From: Streptomyces sp. Ag109_O5-10 | GTDB taxonomy: Bacteria; Actinomycetota; Actinomycetes; Streptomycetales; Streptomycetaceae | Length of the DNA stretch: 64,000 bases | NCBI RefSeq assembly: GCF_900105755.1 | Contig: NZ_FNTQ01000001.1 | Span: forward strand, 4,278,001 to 4,342,000 | Direction: 5' to 3' | Translations under genes and position numbers: made by a program | The notes under the pieces: model-generated | The model's input: the letters and a program-made list of their open reading frames with translations, nothing else | What the model was told of the DNA's origin: nothing | Database searches by the model: none | Shown here: piece by piece, positions 32,474 to 40,176 of the stretch | Layout of the letters: each line of letters begins with the position of its first letter | Position numbering within the stretch: the stretch's first letter is position 1

Positions 32474-34917
32474 CCGCGCCCACGAAGACCAGGGAGGGCG
32501 AGGACAGGGAGACCGTCGACCTCTCCGTCGTCATCCCGGCGTACAACGAGGAGGAGCGGCTCGGCCCGACCCTCGACGCCGTCACCCGTTACCTCGCCGA
32601 CAACGAGAGCCGCTTCGGTTCCTGGGAAGTGATCGTCTCCGACGACGGCTCGACGGACGGGACCCGCGAGGTCGCGGCCTTGAGGCATCCGCGGGTCCTG
32701 CTGGTCGCCGCCGACCGCAACCGGGGCAAGGGCAGTGCCCTGCGCCTGGGCGTGGCCGCGAGCGCCGGCAGCCGTGTGCTGGTCACCGACGCCGACCTCG
32801 CGGCGCCGATCGAGGAGCTGGAGCGGCTGGACAAGGCGCTCAGCGAGGGCGCCGCGGCGGCGATCGGTTCGCGGGCGGTGCCGGGCGCGGAGATAGCCGC
32901 CCACCAGCACCGGCTGCGCGAGCTGCTCGGCCGTGCCGGGAACCTGCTGATACGCGCCACCGCCGTGCCGGGCCTCAGGGACACCCAGTGCGGGTTCAAG
33001 CTCTTCGACGGCGAACTCGCCCGCGAGGCCTTCGCCGGTTCCCGGCTCGACGGCTGGGGCATCGACGTGGAGGTCCTCCAGCACCTGCACCGCGCCGGCC
33101 ACCCGGTCACCGAGGTCCCGGTCCGCTGGAGCCACCAGACCGGCTCGAAGGTGGGCCCGCTGGACTACCCGAGGGTCCTCGCCGACCTGGCCCGGCTGCG
33201 GCTGCGCCGCCTCCGCCCGGCCGACCTCCTGGTCCCGGCCCTCTTCCTCGCCCTCTCCGTCGCCCTCTACTCGGGCCGCTTCTTCGACCCGGACCACCGC
33301 TACCTCACCGACTCCATCCAGGACCAGAACCAGTGGGAGTGGTTCTTCGCGGTGACCGCGGACAACCTCGCGCACCTGCGCAACCCGCTCTTCTCCGACT
33401 TCCAGAACTTCCCCGACGGCGTCAACCTCATGGCCAACACGGTCATGCTGGGCCTGTCGGTCCCGTTCGCCCCGCTGACCCTCGTGGCCGGGCCCGCCGT
33501 CTCGCTCTCCGTCTGCATGGCGGTGGGGCTCGCCGCGACCGCCGTCGCCTGGTACTGGCTGATCGTGAAGCGGGCGGTGCGGCACCGGGGTGCCGCGTTC
33601 GTCGGCGCGGCCCTCGCGGCCTTCGCGCCGCCGATGGTCAGCCACGCCAACGCGCACCCCAACTTCGTGATCCTGTTCATGATCCCGCTGATCATCGACC
33701 GCGCCCTGCGCCTCGCCGAGGGCGCCCGGGTGCGGCGGGACGGGATCGTGCTCGGCCTGATGGCGGCCTACCAGGTGTTCCTGGGCGAGGAGCCGTTCCT
33801 GCTGGCGGCCCTGGGCATGACCCTGTTCGCCCTCGCCTACGCCGCCGTACGTCCGTCGGTGGCGCGGGAGGCCTGGCGCCCGCTGGCCAAGGGCCTGCTG
33901 ATCGCCGGGACGGTCTGCCTCCCCCTGGTCGCCTTCCCGCTGTACTGGCAGTTCACGGGCCCGCAGAGCTACCACAGCGTCCTGCACGGCGACAACGCGG
34001 GAAACAGCCCCCTCTCCCTCCTCGGCTTCGCCGAGCGCTCGATGCTCTTCGGCGACGCGGCCCGCGCCAACGAGCTCTCCCTCAACCCCACCGAGCAGAA
34101 CGCCTTCTACGGCTGGCCGTTGGTCCTGGTCGCCTTCGGGATCGTCGTACGGCTGTGGGAGCGACCGCTGGTCAAGGCGCTGGCGTTCACGTCCGTCGCC
34201 GCGGCCGTGCTGTCCATGGGTCCGAAGATCCGCATCCCGCTGACGGAGACGGTGTATCCGGGGCCCTGGGCACTGGTGCGCAAGTTCCCGCTCTTCGAGT
34301 CCGTCATCGAGGGCCGGGTGGCGATGATCTGCGCCCCCGCGCTGGGCGTCCTGCTCGCACTCGCCCTGGAGAGGATCCTCGCCACCCACCGCGTCGGCGC
34401 CCAGTACTTCGGCCTGCTCGCCGTCGCCATGGCACTGCTCCCGATCGTCCCCGCCCCGCTGAAGTCCGAGCCGCGGGAGGCGGTCCCCGAGTTCATCAGC
34501 AGCGGGATGTGGAAGTCGTACCTGGGCAAGGACGAGTCCCTCGTCCCCCTCCCGCTCCCGGATCCCGGCTACGCGGAGGCCCTGCACTGGCAGACCAGCG
34601 CCCAGCTCGGCTTCAAGCTCCCGGGCGGCTACTTCAACGGCCCCTACGGCGCCGACCGCGTCGGCATCTACGGCGCCGTACCGCGCTTCACCTCCAGCAT
34701 GCTGCGGGACGTCCGCTACGGCGGGAAGGTCCCGGTGATCGGGAAGAACTGGCGGGCACAGGCCAAGAAGGACTTCGCCTACTGGAAGGCGGGGGTCCTG
34801 GTGGTCGCCCCGCAACCCAATGACGGGAAACTACGACAGGCGGTGGAGGCCCTGACCGGAAAACCCGGTAAGTGGACCGGTGGGGTCTGGGTATGGGACC
34901 TGCACGGGGGGAGCTGA
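32470..34917 (+). CDS. GT2 glycosyltransferase fused to polytopic membrane domain
   Basis: The protein has 815 residues. The GT2 domain (about 15-235) resembles dolichyl/polyprenyl-phosphate glucosyl- or mannosyltransferases: VVIPAYNEEERL, VSDDGSTDGT (57-66), DAD at 107-109, and DTQCGFKLFDG. From about residue 245 there are some ten or more transmembrane helices (LLVPALFLALSVALYSG; FVILFMIPLIIDRAL; LLALALERIL) followed by an extracytoplasmic C-terminal domain. The second half looks like a GT-C-type or YfhO-like glycosyltransferase, so the fusion could make a lipid-linked sugar and then transfer it. This is inference. It is coupled to the GntR regulator. Confidence 0.85.
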   Translation: MTAPTKTREGEDRETVDLSVVIPAYNEEERLGPTLDAVTRYLADNESRFGSWEVIVSDDGSTDGTREVAALRHPRVLLVAADRNRGKGSALRLGVAASAGSRVLVTDADLAAPIEELERLDKALSEGAAAAIGSRAVPGAEIAAHQHRLRELLGRAGNLLIRATAVPGLRDTQCGFKLFDGELAREAFAGSRLDGWGIDVEVLQHLHRAGHPVTEVPVRWSHQTGSKVGPLDYPRVLADLARLRLRRLRPADLLVPALFLALSVALYSGRFFDPDHRYLTDSIQDQNQWEWFFAVTADNLAHLRNPLFSDFQNFPDGVNLMANTVMLGLSVPFAPLTLVAGPAVSLSVCMAVGLAATAVAWYWLIVKRAVRHRGAAFVGAALAAFAPPMVSHANAHPNFVILFMIPLIIDRALRLAEGARVRRDGIVLGLMAAYQVFLGEEPFLLAALGMTLFALAYAAVRPSVAREAWRPLAKGLLIAGTVCLPLVAFPLYWQFTGPQSYHSVLHGDNAGNSPLSLLGFAERSMLFGDAARANELSLNPTEQNAFYGWPLVLVAFGIVVRLWERPLVKALAFTSVAAAVLSMGPKIRIPLTETVYPGPWALVRKFPLFESVIEGRVAMICAPALGVLLALALERILATHRVGAQYFGLLAVAMALLPIVPAPLKSEPREAVPEFISSGMWKSYLGKDESLVPLPLPDPGYAEALHWQTSAQLGFKLPGGYFNGPYGADRVGIYGAVPRFTSSMLRDVRYGGKVPVIGKNWRAQAKKDFAYWKAGVLVVAPQPNDGKLRQAVEALTGKPGKWTGGVWVWDLHGGS

Positions 34918-34995
34918 CCGGCGCCGCACGGACTACTCTTCCCTGACCACCTAGCTGAGCACTTGCTGTGAACGCCCTGATATGAGGAGCCCTCT

Positions 34996-35646
34996 TTGGC
35001 CTGTGACCTCTGGCTGGTACCGCTCGTCGACGTGTTGTGCCACACCCCCGACAATCCGTTCGCCGAGGAACTCGCGCAATACAACAAGGTGCTCGCCGAG
35101 GCCGGGCTGCCCCCGGTGCCGGTGTACCAGTACATGCCGGGCCTGTCCGGCGAGGTCGCACCCGTGGCCGGCTTCGACTACGACGCCCTCCATTTCCTCC
35201 GCCGCGCCTACCTCCTCCAGGTCTGCGGTCTGCCCGTCTCCCCCGTGGACGACCTCGGCGGCGACTACGAGCAGCTCCTGGAGATGTTCGAGTCGACGGC
35301 CCAGCAGTCGCACCTCGTCTGGCACTACGACCACGCGGGCGCCTACGTCCCGGTCGACTTCCCGAGCCCGCTCTCCAGCGACGAACTCCTCGCCAGCGGC
35401 GGCCCGCTGGGCTCCTCCCACGCCCTGCTGCGCGAGCTGGAGTACGTCGCCCCGTCGATCGGCATCGACCCGGCGAACCCCCCGGCCCCGCCGCAACCCC
35501 CGGCCGCCCCCACCGACTTGGAGGAGCCGGCGGTCCCCGCCCCCTACGACCCGAGCCCGTTCGCGCGGGAACGGCACGTGTGGCTGGGCCTGCACGCGGC
35601 GGCGACCCGCAGCCTGGCTCAGGGGTCGATGATCGTCTTCAGCTGA
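34996..35646 (+). CDS. Conserved hypothetical protein
   Basis: The protein has 216 residues, no signal peptide and no transmembrane helix. It contains CDLWLVPLVDVLCHTPDNPFAEELAQYN, FDYDALHFLRRAYLLQVCGLPVSPVDDLGGDYEQ, a Pro-rich linker (about 158-180) and a C-terminal FARERHVWLGLHAAATRSLAQGSMIVFS. I do not recognise the family. The start is TTG at 34996, supported by GAGGAG 8 bp upstream. It follows the glycosyltransferase fusion by 78 bp on the same strand. Confidence 0.7.
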   Translation: MACDLWLVPLVDVLCHTPDNPFAEELAQYNKVLAEAGLPPVPVYQYMPGLSGEVAPVAGFDYDALHFLRRAYLLQVCGLPVSPVDDLGGDYEQLLEMFESTAQQSHLVWHYDHAGAYVPVDFPSPLSSDELLASGGPLGSSHALLRELEYVAPSIGIDPANPPAPPQPPAAPTDLEEPAVPAPYDPSPFARERHVWLGLHAAATRSLAQGSMIVFS

Positions 35647-35651
35647 CGGCC

Positions 35652-35699
35652 GATCACGCTGACGCCGGATCACACTGACGATCGATCACGCTGACGACC
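35652..35699. repeat. Three 16-bp direct repeats (GATCACGCTGACGNNN)
   Basis: Units at 35652, 35668 and 35684, plus a degenerate fourth (GGTCACCC) at 35700. They abut the preceding stop and lie about 130 bp upstream of the small secreted protein gene. No DnaA-box-like sequence accompanies them. Confidence 0.8.
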
Positions 35700-35830
35700 G
35701 GTCACCCGACTGCAGCTGCCCCCGTATGGCTCCTCCGAAGAGCGCGCCCACAGATGTCGATCTAGGCTCCGAAATGAGCGCTTATCAGATCGTATGTCCG
35801 CGCGCTCCCATTCGGCTCAAGGAGGAGAAC

Positions 35831-36097
35831 ATGCGCAAGCTCCACAAGGCAGCCGCCGTGATCGCCATCATCGGCGGCGTCGGCTTCCTGGGCACCGTCC
35901 CGGCCACCGCCCTGCCGGCGCAGCAGCACGCGTACGGCGGTCACGGCGGCGGCTGCCGATCCCACGACCTGAACCTCGACGTCCTTGGCGAGGTGGGCAT
36001 CCTCAACGGCGCCCTCAGCAACCTCATCAACGGCGAGGGCAGCCCCGGCGCCCAGATCACCGACATGGGTTCCGACTGCGGCCACGGCGGCTGGTAG
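35831..36097 (+). CDS. Small secreted protein, Cys pair, His/Gly-rich
   Basis: The protein has 88 residues. A signal peptide (RKLHKAAAVIAIIGGVGFLGTVPATALPA) is followed by a mature region of about 58 residues with HAYGGHGGGC near its start and SDCGHGGW at its end, so the two Cys could close one disulfide around LNLDVLGEVGILNGALSNLIN. It is reminiscent in size and layout of chaplin- or rodlin-like Streptomyces surface proteins, but I cannot assign it to either. AAGGAGGAG precedes the ATG, and the upstream region is unusually AT-rich. Confidence 0.75.
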   Translation: MRKLHKAAAVIAIIGGVGFLGTVPATALPAQQHAYGGHGGGCRSHDLNLDVLGEVGILNGALSNLINGEGSPGAQITDMGSDCGHGGW

Positions 36098-36149
36098 GCA
36101 CCACTGAACCGGCCATGAGCCGCGTGTTCATCTCTGTGTGAGTGAAAAA

Positions 36150-36177
36150 GGCTCCGGACCGTCCTCGGTCCGGAGCC
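36150..36177. terminator. Bidirectional rho-independent terminator
   Basis: A perfect 12-bp stem GGCTCCGGACCG/CGGTCCGGAGCC with a TCCT loop. A run of five A's on its left acts as the U-tract for minus-strand transcripts. It separates the convergent secreted protein and toxin genes. Confidence 0.9.
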
Positions 36178-36200
36178 TTGGGGTGTCGTCGGGACCGTGG

Positions 36201-36650
36201 TCAGCCCTGCTCGACGATCCGGATGGTGCGGATGCCCGTGCCCCGGTACCGCATCGGGGTCCTGGTCAGGACCGGACGGCCACGCGGCCACTCGACGGTC
36301 GGCAGAGCAAGGTGCAGCACGTGGGCACCGCTCCAGTCCGGCTCGTCCTTCCCGTCCTCCGACGACTCACCGTTCGCGGCCCTCAGCCGCTTCCCCACAG
36401 CCGTGGCCGCCGCGAAGTCGAGCCCTTCGATGTTGACGGACGGCAGCGCACCGACGTGCTCCGCGACCCCGGCCCGCTCCCGCTCCGCCGCGGCCAGGCT
36501 CACCGCGGGGATGTAGACCCGCAGCGCGGCGTCCTTCTCCGCCTCCACGACCAGGCGGGAGGCCATGCCGTTACCGGCACCGAGCGCCAGGGCCGCCGTG
36601 TCGTCGAAGATGACGGCGCGCGGCAGCGGGTACCGCTCCCTCTCGGTCAC
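36201..36650 (-). CDS. Probable PIN-like toxin of a toxin-antitoxin pair
   Basis: The protein has 149 residues. AVIFDDTAALALGAGNGMASRLV near the N-terminus resembles the first acidic motif of PIN/VapC RNases (D16/D17), and the C-terminal GRPVLTRTPMRYRG resembles the last strand-loop. The middle acidic residues are less clear, so the nuclease site may be degenerate. The GTG overlaps the upstream antitoxin stop (GTGA), the classic order antitoxin then toxin. PIN toxins cleave specific tRNA or rRNA sites; the target here is unknown. Confidence 0.65.
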   Translation of the reverse strand: MTERERYPLPRAVIFDDTAALALGAGNGMASRLVVEAEKDAALRVYIPAVSLAAAERERAGVAEHVGALPSVNIEGLDFAAATAVGKRLRAANGESSEDGKDEPDWSGAHVLHLALPTVEWPRGRPVLTRTPMRYRGTGIRTIRIVEQG

Positions 36651-36913
36651 TGGACCTCCCCGATACGTCCGGACTCGATGTCGGCCCACAGTTCTTCGCC
36701 GGCTTTCTCGTCCTCTTCCGTGTAGGGCCTGCCGAGGAAGTGCTCCTCGACGTAGGCCCTGGTCTCCTCGTACCGCTTGCGCAGCTCTTCCTTGGTGGGT
36801 GTGGCTCCGGCCAGCTCCGCCACGAGGTCCCGCATGCTCAGTCCGCGTTCCCGGGCGAGCTCCTGGAGGCGGTCACGGACGGCGGGGTCGACCTTGATCG
36901 TGGTGTCAGCCAT
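36647..36913 (-). CDS. Ribbon-helix-helix antitoxin
   Basis: The protein has 88 residues. ADTTIKVDPAVRDRLQELARERGLSMRDLVAELAG is an Arc/CopG/MetJ ribbon-helix-helix DNA-binding segment (about 2-37). The acidic C-terminal half (EELRKRYEETRAYVEEHF, EEDEKAGEELWADIE) is expected to wrap the toxin. The ATG at 36913 sits six bases after a TATACT -10 box, with no ribosome binding site, so the mRNA is probably leaderless. A 17-bp palindrome covers the -10 region. Confidence 0.85.
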   Translation of the reverse strand: MADTTIKVDPAVRDRLQELARERGLSMRDLVAELAGATPTKEELRKRYEETRAYVEEHFLGRPYTEEDEKAGEELWADIESGRIGEVQ

Positions 36914-36919
36914 GAAGAC

Positions 36920-36937
36920 AGTATACCGTCGGTATAC
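36920..36937 (-). promoter_or_regulatory. -10 box TATACT overlapped by palindrome GTATACCG-T-CGGTATAC
   Basis: The palindrome spans 36921-36937 with 8-bp arms. On the minus strand TATACT (36925-36920) ends six bases before the antitoxin ATG. This arrangement fits autorepression by the ribbon-helix-helix protein at a leaderless promoter. Confidence 0.7.
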
Positions 36938-36988
36938 CACCTCGGGGCGTACGAGTGTGACAGTCAACGGCGTTCCCTTCCCTGCTTC

Positions 36989-37336
36989 CTAAGCCGCCGC
37001 AGGGCGAACTTTTTGCATTTCACCCGCCGGTGTCGCAGATTCGTACGGCCTCTCGAACACCTCGCAGACCGTCGCGTACTGCCGGGTCACCGGGTCCCGC
37101 GACACCACCCGCCGCAGATACCGCCGTTCCTCCAGCTCACGCAGGGAGGCGACGATCGACATGCACCCTTCCCGCCGCCGCTCGGCGAGAATGCGCTCCG
37201 TGATCCAGGCCCCGTTGGGCAGCCCCAAGAGGTACGCCAGTACGCCCGCCGCTCCCCAGGACAGGCGTCGGTCCCCGAAACGGGAGCGGGCAAGAGCTGC
37301 GAAGGCGCGCACGGGCGCCATACGATGAACGCGCAT
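36989..37336 (-). CDS. Winged-helix DNA-binding protein
   Basis: The protein has 115 residues. LSWGAAGVLAYLLGLPNGAWITERILAERRREG and IVASLRELEERRYLRRVVSRDPVTRQYATVCEVFERP form a compact winged-helix of the kind found in actinobacterial plasmid and integrative-element regulators or replication-initiator-like proteins. The starts at 37336 or 37321 both lack a good ribosome binding site. Its base composition includes an AT-rich 3' end (TTTTTGCATTTC). It is on the same strand as the next upstream gene and may be read from the same divergent promoter. Confidence 0.65.
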   Translation of the reverse strand: MRVHRMAPVRAFAALARSRFGDRRLSWGAAGVLAYLLGLPNGAWITERILAERRREGCMSIVASLRELEERRYLRRVVSRDPVTRQYATVCEVFERPYESATPAGEMQKVRPAAA

Positions 37337-37475
37337 CCGGAGTTGCACTCTCCCGGTGTCGAGCCCCCGGGTGTTGGCGCACCGCGGGGGCAATCTGTTG
37401 ATCGTGACTCTAGGGCCCCGCAAAGCGCGGCACGCAAGCCGCAAGCCCCTTTTCCTGCGCCTTTGTTGACGTTTT

Positions 37476-37883
37476 TCACTCCGAGGAGTGAAGCGCGGAG
37501 CGCAGCAACCGCGTGTGCACGAAACGGCCGTGCGCGGAGGGCCGGTAGCGCCACGACAACGGCCAGGTCATGTCGTCCAGCGCGGGAATCGGGATGTACG
37601 ACACCCGGGCCGGAACGGCGGTCAGTCTCGTCACCTCCGCAGGCCAGGGCAGGTGGTCCGTGCTCCCGGCCGGCACCAGGAAGTACACACACCGCCGCCC
37701 GCTCGCGACCTCGATGACGGGACCGGGGTCACCCCCGGTCAGCTCCGCGAGCCGGTCGGCGAGCCGCCGCCCCCACTCCCCGTCGTCCACGCGCACGGCG
37801 TCGAACTGGACACCGGCTTTGCGGAGTTGCACGCCGGAGGCCGGGAGCCAGCCGAGGTTTGACTGGTCACTTTCCGTGTTCAT
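37476..37883 (-). CDS. Hypothetical protein divergent from Scr1-type regulator
   Basis: The protein has 135 residues from the ATG at 37883 (an ATG at 37919 would add 12). It contains LGWLPASGVQLRKAGVQFDAVRV, GRRCVYFLVPAGSTDHLPWPAEVTRLTAV and a C-terminal TWPLSWRYRPSAHGRFVHTRLLRSAL. It resembles small actinobacterial proteins that accompany HTH/DUF397 genes and recall fragments of primase-polymerase proteins (inference from the GRRCVYFLVPPG-like segment). Function unknown. Confidence 0.6.
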   Translation of the reverse strand: MNTESDQSNLGWLPASGVQLRKAGVQFDAVRVDDGEWGRRLADRLAELTGGDPGPVIEVASGRRCVYFLVPAGSTDHLPWPAEVTRLTAVPARVSYIPIPALDDMTWPLSWRYRPSAHGRFVHTRLLRSALHSSE

Positions 37884-38007
37884 GGAATCAGTGTCGGCAA
37901 CTGCGGCTACCGTCGCCATAACTCAGAGTCAAGAGCAGCAAACTCTGGGAATTCGGGGTCCGGTGGTTGTGACCGGTTGAGTTCGGTTGAGTTCGGGGGT
38001 GACCGCA

Positions 38008-38850
38008 ATGGCGCGGGCTGAGAACAAGACGGAGGCGGGCAGCACGGCGCAACTCCTGGCCGCCCTCGCGAAGGCCTTCCGCGAGCAGCAGGAACTGACG
38101 CAGGAGGAGTTGGGCAAACGCATCGGCTATACCGGGTCCGCGATCAGCGCGATGGAGACGGGAGCGCAGCCGGCCAGCGACAAGATGCTCGCCAAGCTGG
38201 AGGAGGCGATCGGCGGCGGGCTGGGGATCTTCGAGAAGGCACGCAGGTTCGTGCTGCTGGACAAGTATCCGGCCCAGTTCAAGAACTTCGCATTGGTGGA
38301 GCAGGAGGCGGTGACGCTGTCGTCGTACCAGACGTTCGTGGTCGACGGTCTGTTCCAGACGCCGGAGTACGCGCGGGCACTGATCGGCGGGGGCTTCCCG
38401 AAGTTGCCGGAGGAGAAGGTGGAGGAGCTGGTCGAGGCGCGGGTGGCTCGGCGGGCGTTGTTCGAGCGGGTGGACCCGGCGGCGATGATCGAGCTGATCC
38501 TGGAGGAGTCGGTGTTGCGACGGCCGTTCGGGAGCTGGGAGGTGTTGCGCGACCAATTGCGGTCGCTTGCAGAGGACGCTGAGCGGGACAATGTGAGCGT
38601 CCAAGTGCTACCGACGGAACGGGGCCTGAGGACCGGTCACGCGGGCGCCCGCGGAGACATGCAGCTGGTGGAGACCAAGGAGCACCACCGCCTGGTCTAC
38701 ATGGAGATCGAGGACGAAAGTGTGCTGGTCAGCGATCCCACAAAGGTCGCTCGCCTCACCCACCGGTATGCGAAGATCCGAACCCAGGCGCTGAGCTCGG
38801 ATGACTCGCTGAGCCTCATCCGAAAGTTGGCAGGAGAAGAGCTGACATGA
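38008..38850 (+). CDS. Scr1-type XRE family regulator with DUF5753 domain
   Basis: The protein has 280 residues. An N-terminal helix-turn-helix (about 29-52: LTQEELGKRIGYTGSAISAMETG) is followed by the DUF5753 effector region (about 95-265) with FQTPEYARALI, RRALFERVDPAAMIELILEESVLRRPFG and VLPTERGLRTGHAGARGDM. Hundreds of such genes occur in Streptomyces, each with a DUF397 partner; some control morphology or antibiotic production, and the pairs have been likened to toxin-antitoxin modules. The ATG at 38008 follows GGGGGTG. The stop overlaps the DUF397 ATG. Confidence 0.92.
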   Translation: MARAENKTEAGSTAQLLAALAKAFREQQELTQEELGKRIGYTGSAISAMETGAQPASDKMLAKLEEAIGGGLGIFEKARRFVLLDKYPAQFKNFALVEQEAVTLSSYQTFVVDGLFQTPEYARALIGGGFPKLPEEKVEELVEARVARRALFERVDPAAMIELILEESVLRRPFGSWEVLRDQLRSLAEDAERDNVSVQVLPTERGLRTGHAGARGDMQLVETKEHHRLVYMEIEDESVLVSDPTKVARLTHRYAKIRTQALSSDDSLSLIRKLAGEELT

Positions 38851-39083
38851 CGAGCACCCTGCGTTGGTTCAAGTCGAGCTACAGCAACGACAGCGGCGGC
38901 CAATGCGTCGAAACCGCCTACACCTGGCGCAAGTCCTCCCACAGCGACGGCGGCGGGAACTGCCTCGAAATATCCCCCTGCCCCCGCACCATCCACATCC
39001 GCGACTCCAAGGCCGCCCCCGACGGCCCCCACCTCACCGTCTCCCCGGCCGCCTGGGCCGCGTTCCTGCGGTCGGCCGGGTGA
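38847..39083 (+). CDS. DUF397 domain-containing protein
   Basis: The protein has 78 residues. It carries two copies of the DUF397 opening motif: LRWFKSSYSNDSGGQCVE near residue 5 and TWRKSSHSDGGGNCLEIS near residue 27. The usual RDSKAAPDGPHLTVSPAAWAAFL ending is intact. A normal member has one such motif, so this copy appears to have an internal duplication. It is translationally coupled (ATGA) to the Scr1-type regulator, with which it presumably interacts. Confidence 0.92.
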   Translation: MTSTLRWFKSSYSNDSGGQCVETAYTWRKSSHSDGGGNCLEISPCPRTIHIRDSKAAPDGPHLTVSPAAWAAFLRSAG

Positions 39084-39242
39084 GTGCCCGCGCTTCCGTG
39101 GACGCCGACGCCGTGAGGACCTCGATCCCGGGCTGCTGCTGCGGGTACCCCCGGCCGAAGGCTGGGGGAGGAACTGCGCGGCCGGTCACCACGGCGCCGC
39201 AGACGATCGGCGGCGCGCGTCCCGGCACTTCCGGCGAAGCGT

Positions 39243-39623
39243 CTACCCGAAGACGGTGAACAGGGCCAGCGCGGGCCCGGCCGTGTACACGAGCACGCCC
39301 GCGGCCAAGGCGGTCCACGGCCGCCGGGCCTGCACCGCCCCGAGCACGACCGTGACCACCGCGGCGGCCAGCGTGACCCACGGCCCCAACATCGCCACCA
39401 GCACCCATGCGCCCGAGTCGTCGCAGAACCGCGCTGTTCCGGCCGAAGTGCCGCAGCTGTCACCGGCGAAGGCCATGCCGAAGAACAGCAGCCCGTTGAC
39501 GGCGACGGCGACCGCGAGCAGCAGTCCGGCCACGACGGCGAACACCGCCCGCACGGGACGGGGCGACGGGAACGGGGGACCGTACGGAGGCGGCGGCGGG
39601 TAAGGGGGCGGCGGAAGGCTCAT
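39243..39623 (-). CDS. Small membrane protein, Pro-rich N-terminus
   Basis: The protein has 126 residues. The N-terminus is a run of Pro/Tyr (PPPPYPPPPPYGPPFPSP), followed by three transmembrane helices: about 26-50, 72-95 and 100-120. The loop between the first two has GDSCGTSAGTARFCDDSG, whose Cys pair may be a disulfide. No family was recognised; similar Pro-rich N-termini occur on many Streptomyces DUF4190-like proteins. No operon partner. Confidence 0.65.
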   Translation of the reverse strand: MSLPPPPYPPPPPYGPPFPSPRPVRAVFAVVAGLLLAVAVAVNGLLFFGMAFAGDSCGTSAGTARFCDDSGAWVLVAMLGPWVTLAAAVVTVVLGAVQARRPWTALAAGVLVYTAGPALALFTVFG

Positions 39624-39822
39624 GCCCCCATCTCACCCCCGTCGGCGTCGTCCCCGCCTGAGTACGGCTACTCGGTTTCCGGTGCTCCTGCCGCGGCCGA
39701 AGAGGCGCCACCGGCGGTTCTGAGGCTTTCGGCGACTGGGCTTGGCCAGACCGCCGTTGGGCGGGAAGGGTGATGGGTCGGGGCACGGTGGGCGTGTCCC
39801 GACGAGAGGGTCAGGGGCAGCG

Positions 39823-40092
39823 GTGACGAAGGCTCGTGCCACGGCGGCGGCGTTGGCGCTCGTGATGGCCGGTGTATCCCTCGTCTCGGCGTGCGACTGA
39901 GGCGGTGGTGCCCCGGAGCCGACGTCCGTCACCTCGGCCGCGCCCACCACCCCCACGGCCGACCCGCACCCCGTCGCGACCGGCGACTACGACTTCCGTT
40001 CGTACTGCACCAGGGAAGTGGCCGGAACAACGCTGTCCGGCCGGCCGGCGTACCGGGGCTCGACAAGTGGAACCTGTCGATTTCCCGGCTGA
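39823..40092 (+). pseudogene. Lipoprotein remnant with in-frame stop
   Basis: A GTG at 39823 opens a lipoprotein signal (KARATAAALALVMAGVSLVSAC), and the frame stops at TGA 39898-39900 one residue after the lipobox Cys. The same frame then stays open to 40092 with GGGAPEPTSVTSAAPTTPTAD, a typical Streptomyces lipoprotein linker, and DYDFRSYCTREV. So a single TGA interrupts what looks like one protein. The frame ends early just before the terminator of the next gene, so the C-terminus is also missing or shifted. Confidence 0.6.
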
Positions 40093-40127
40093 CCGGCGCG
40101 GTGCTCACCCCACGGCGAACAAGAAAC

Positions 40128-40154
40128 GGCGGCCCCACACGAGGTGGGACCGCC
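40128..40154. terminator. Hairpin GGCGGcCCCAC/GTGGGaCCGCC
   Basis: An 11-base stem with one mismatch lies 22 bp beyond the stop of the minus-strand 5'-nucleotidase gene. On that strand it is followed by GTTTCTTGTT, a T-rich tract. Confidence 0.85.
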
Positions 40155-40176
40155 ACAAACCCGCGGCAGGCGAACG

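Noticed and set aside
35652..35699. Replication origin iterons
   Set aside because: No DnaA boxes, replication gene or AT-rich unwinding region next to them; a regulatory array is more likely.
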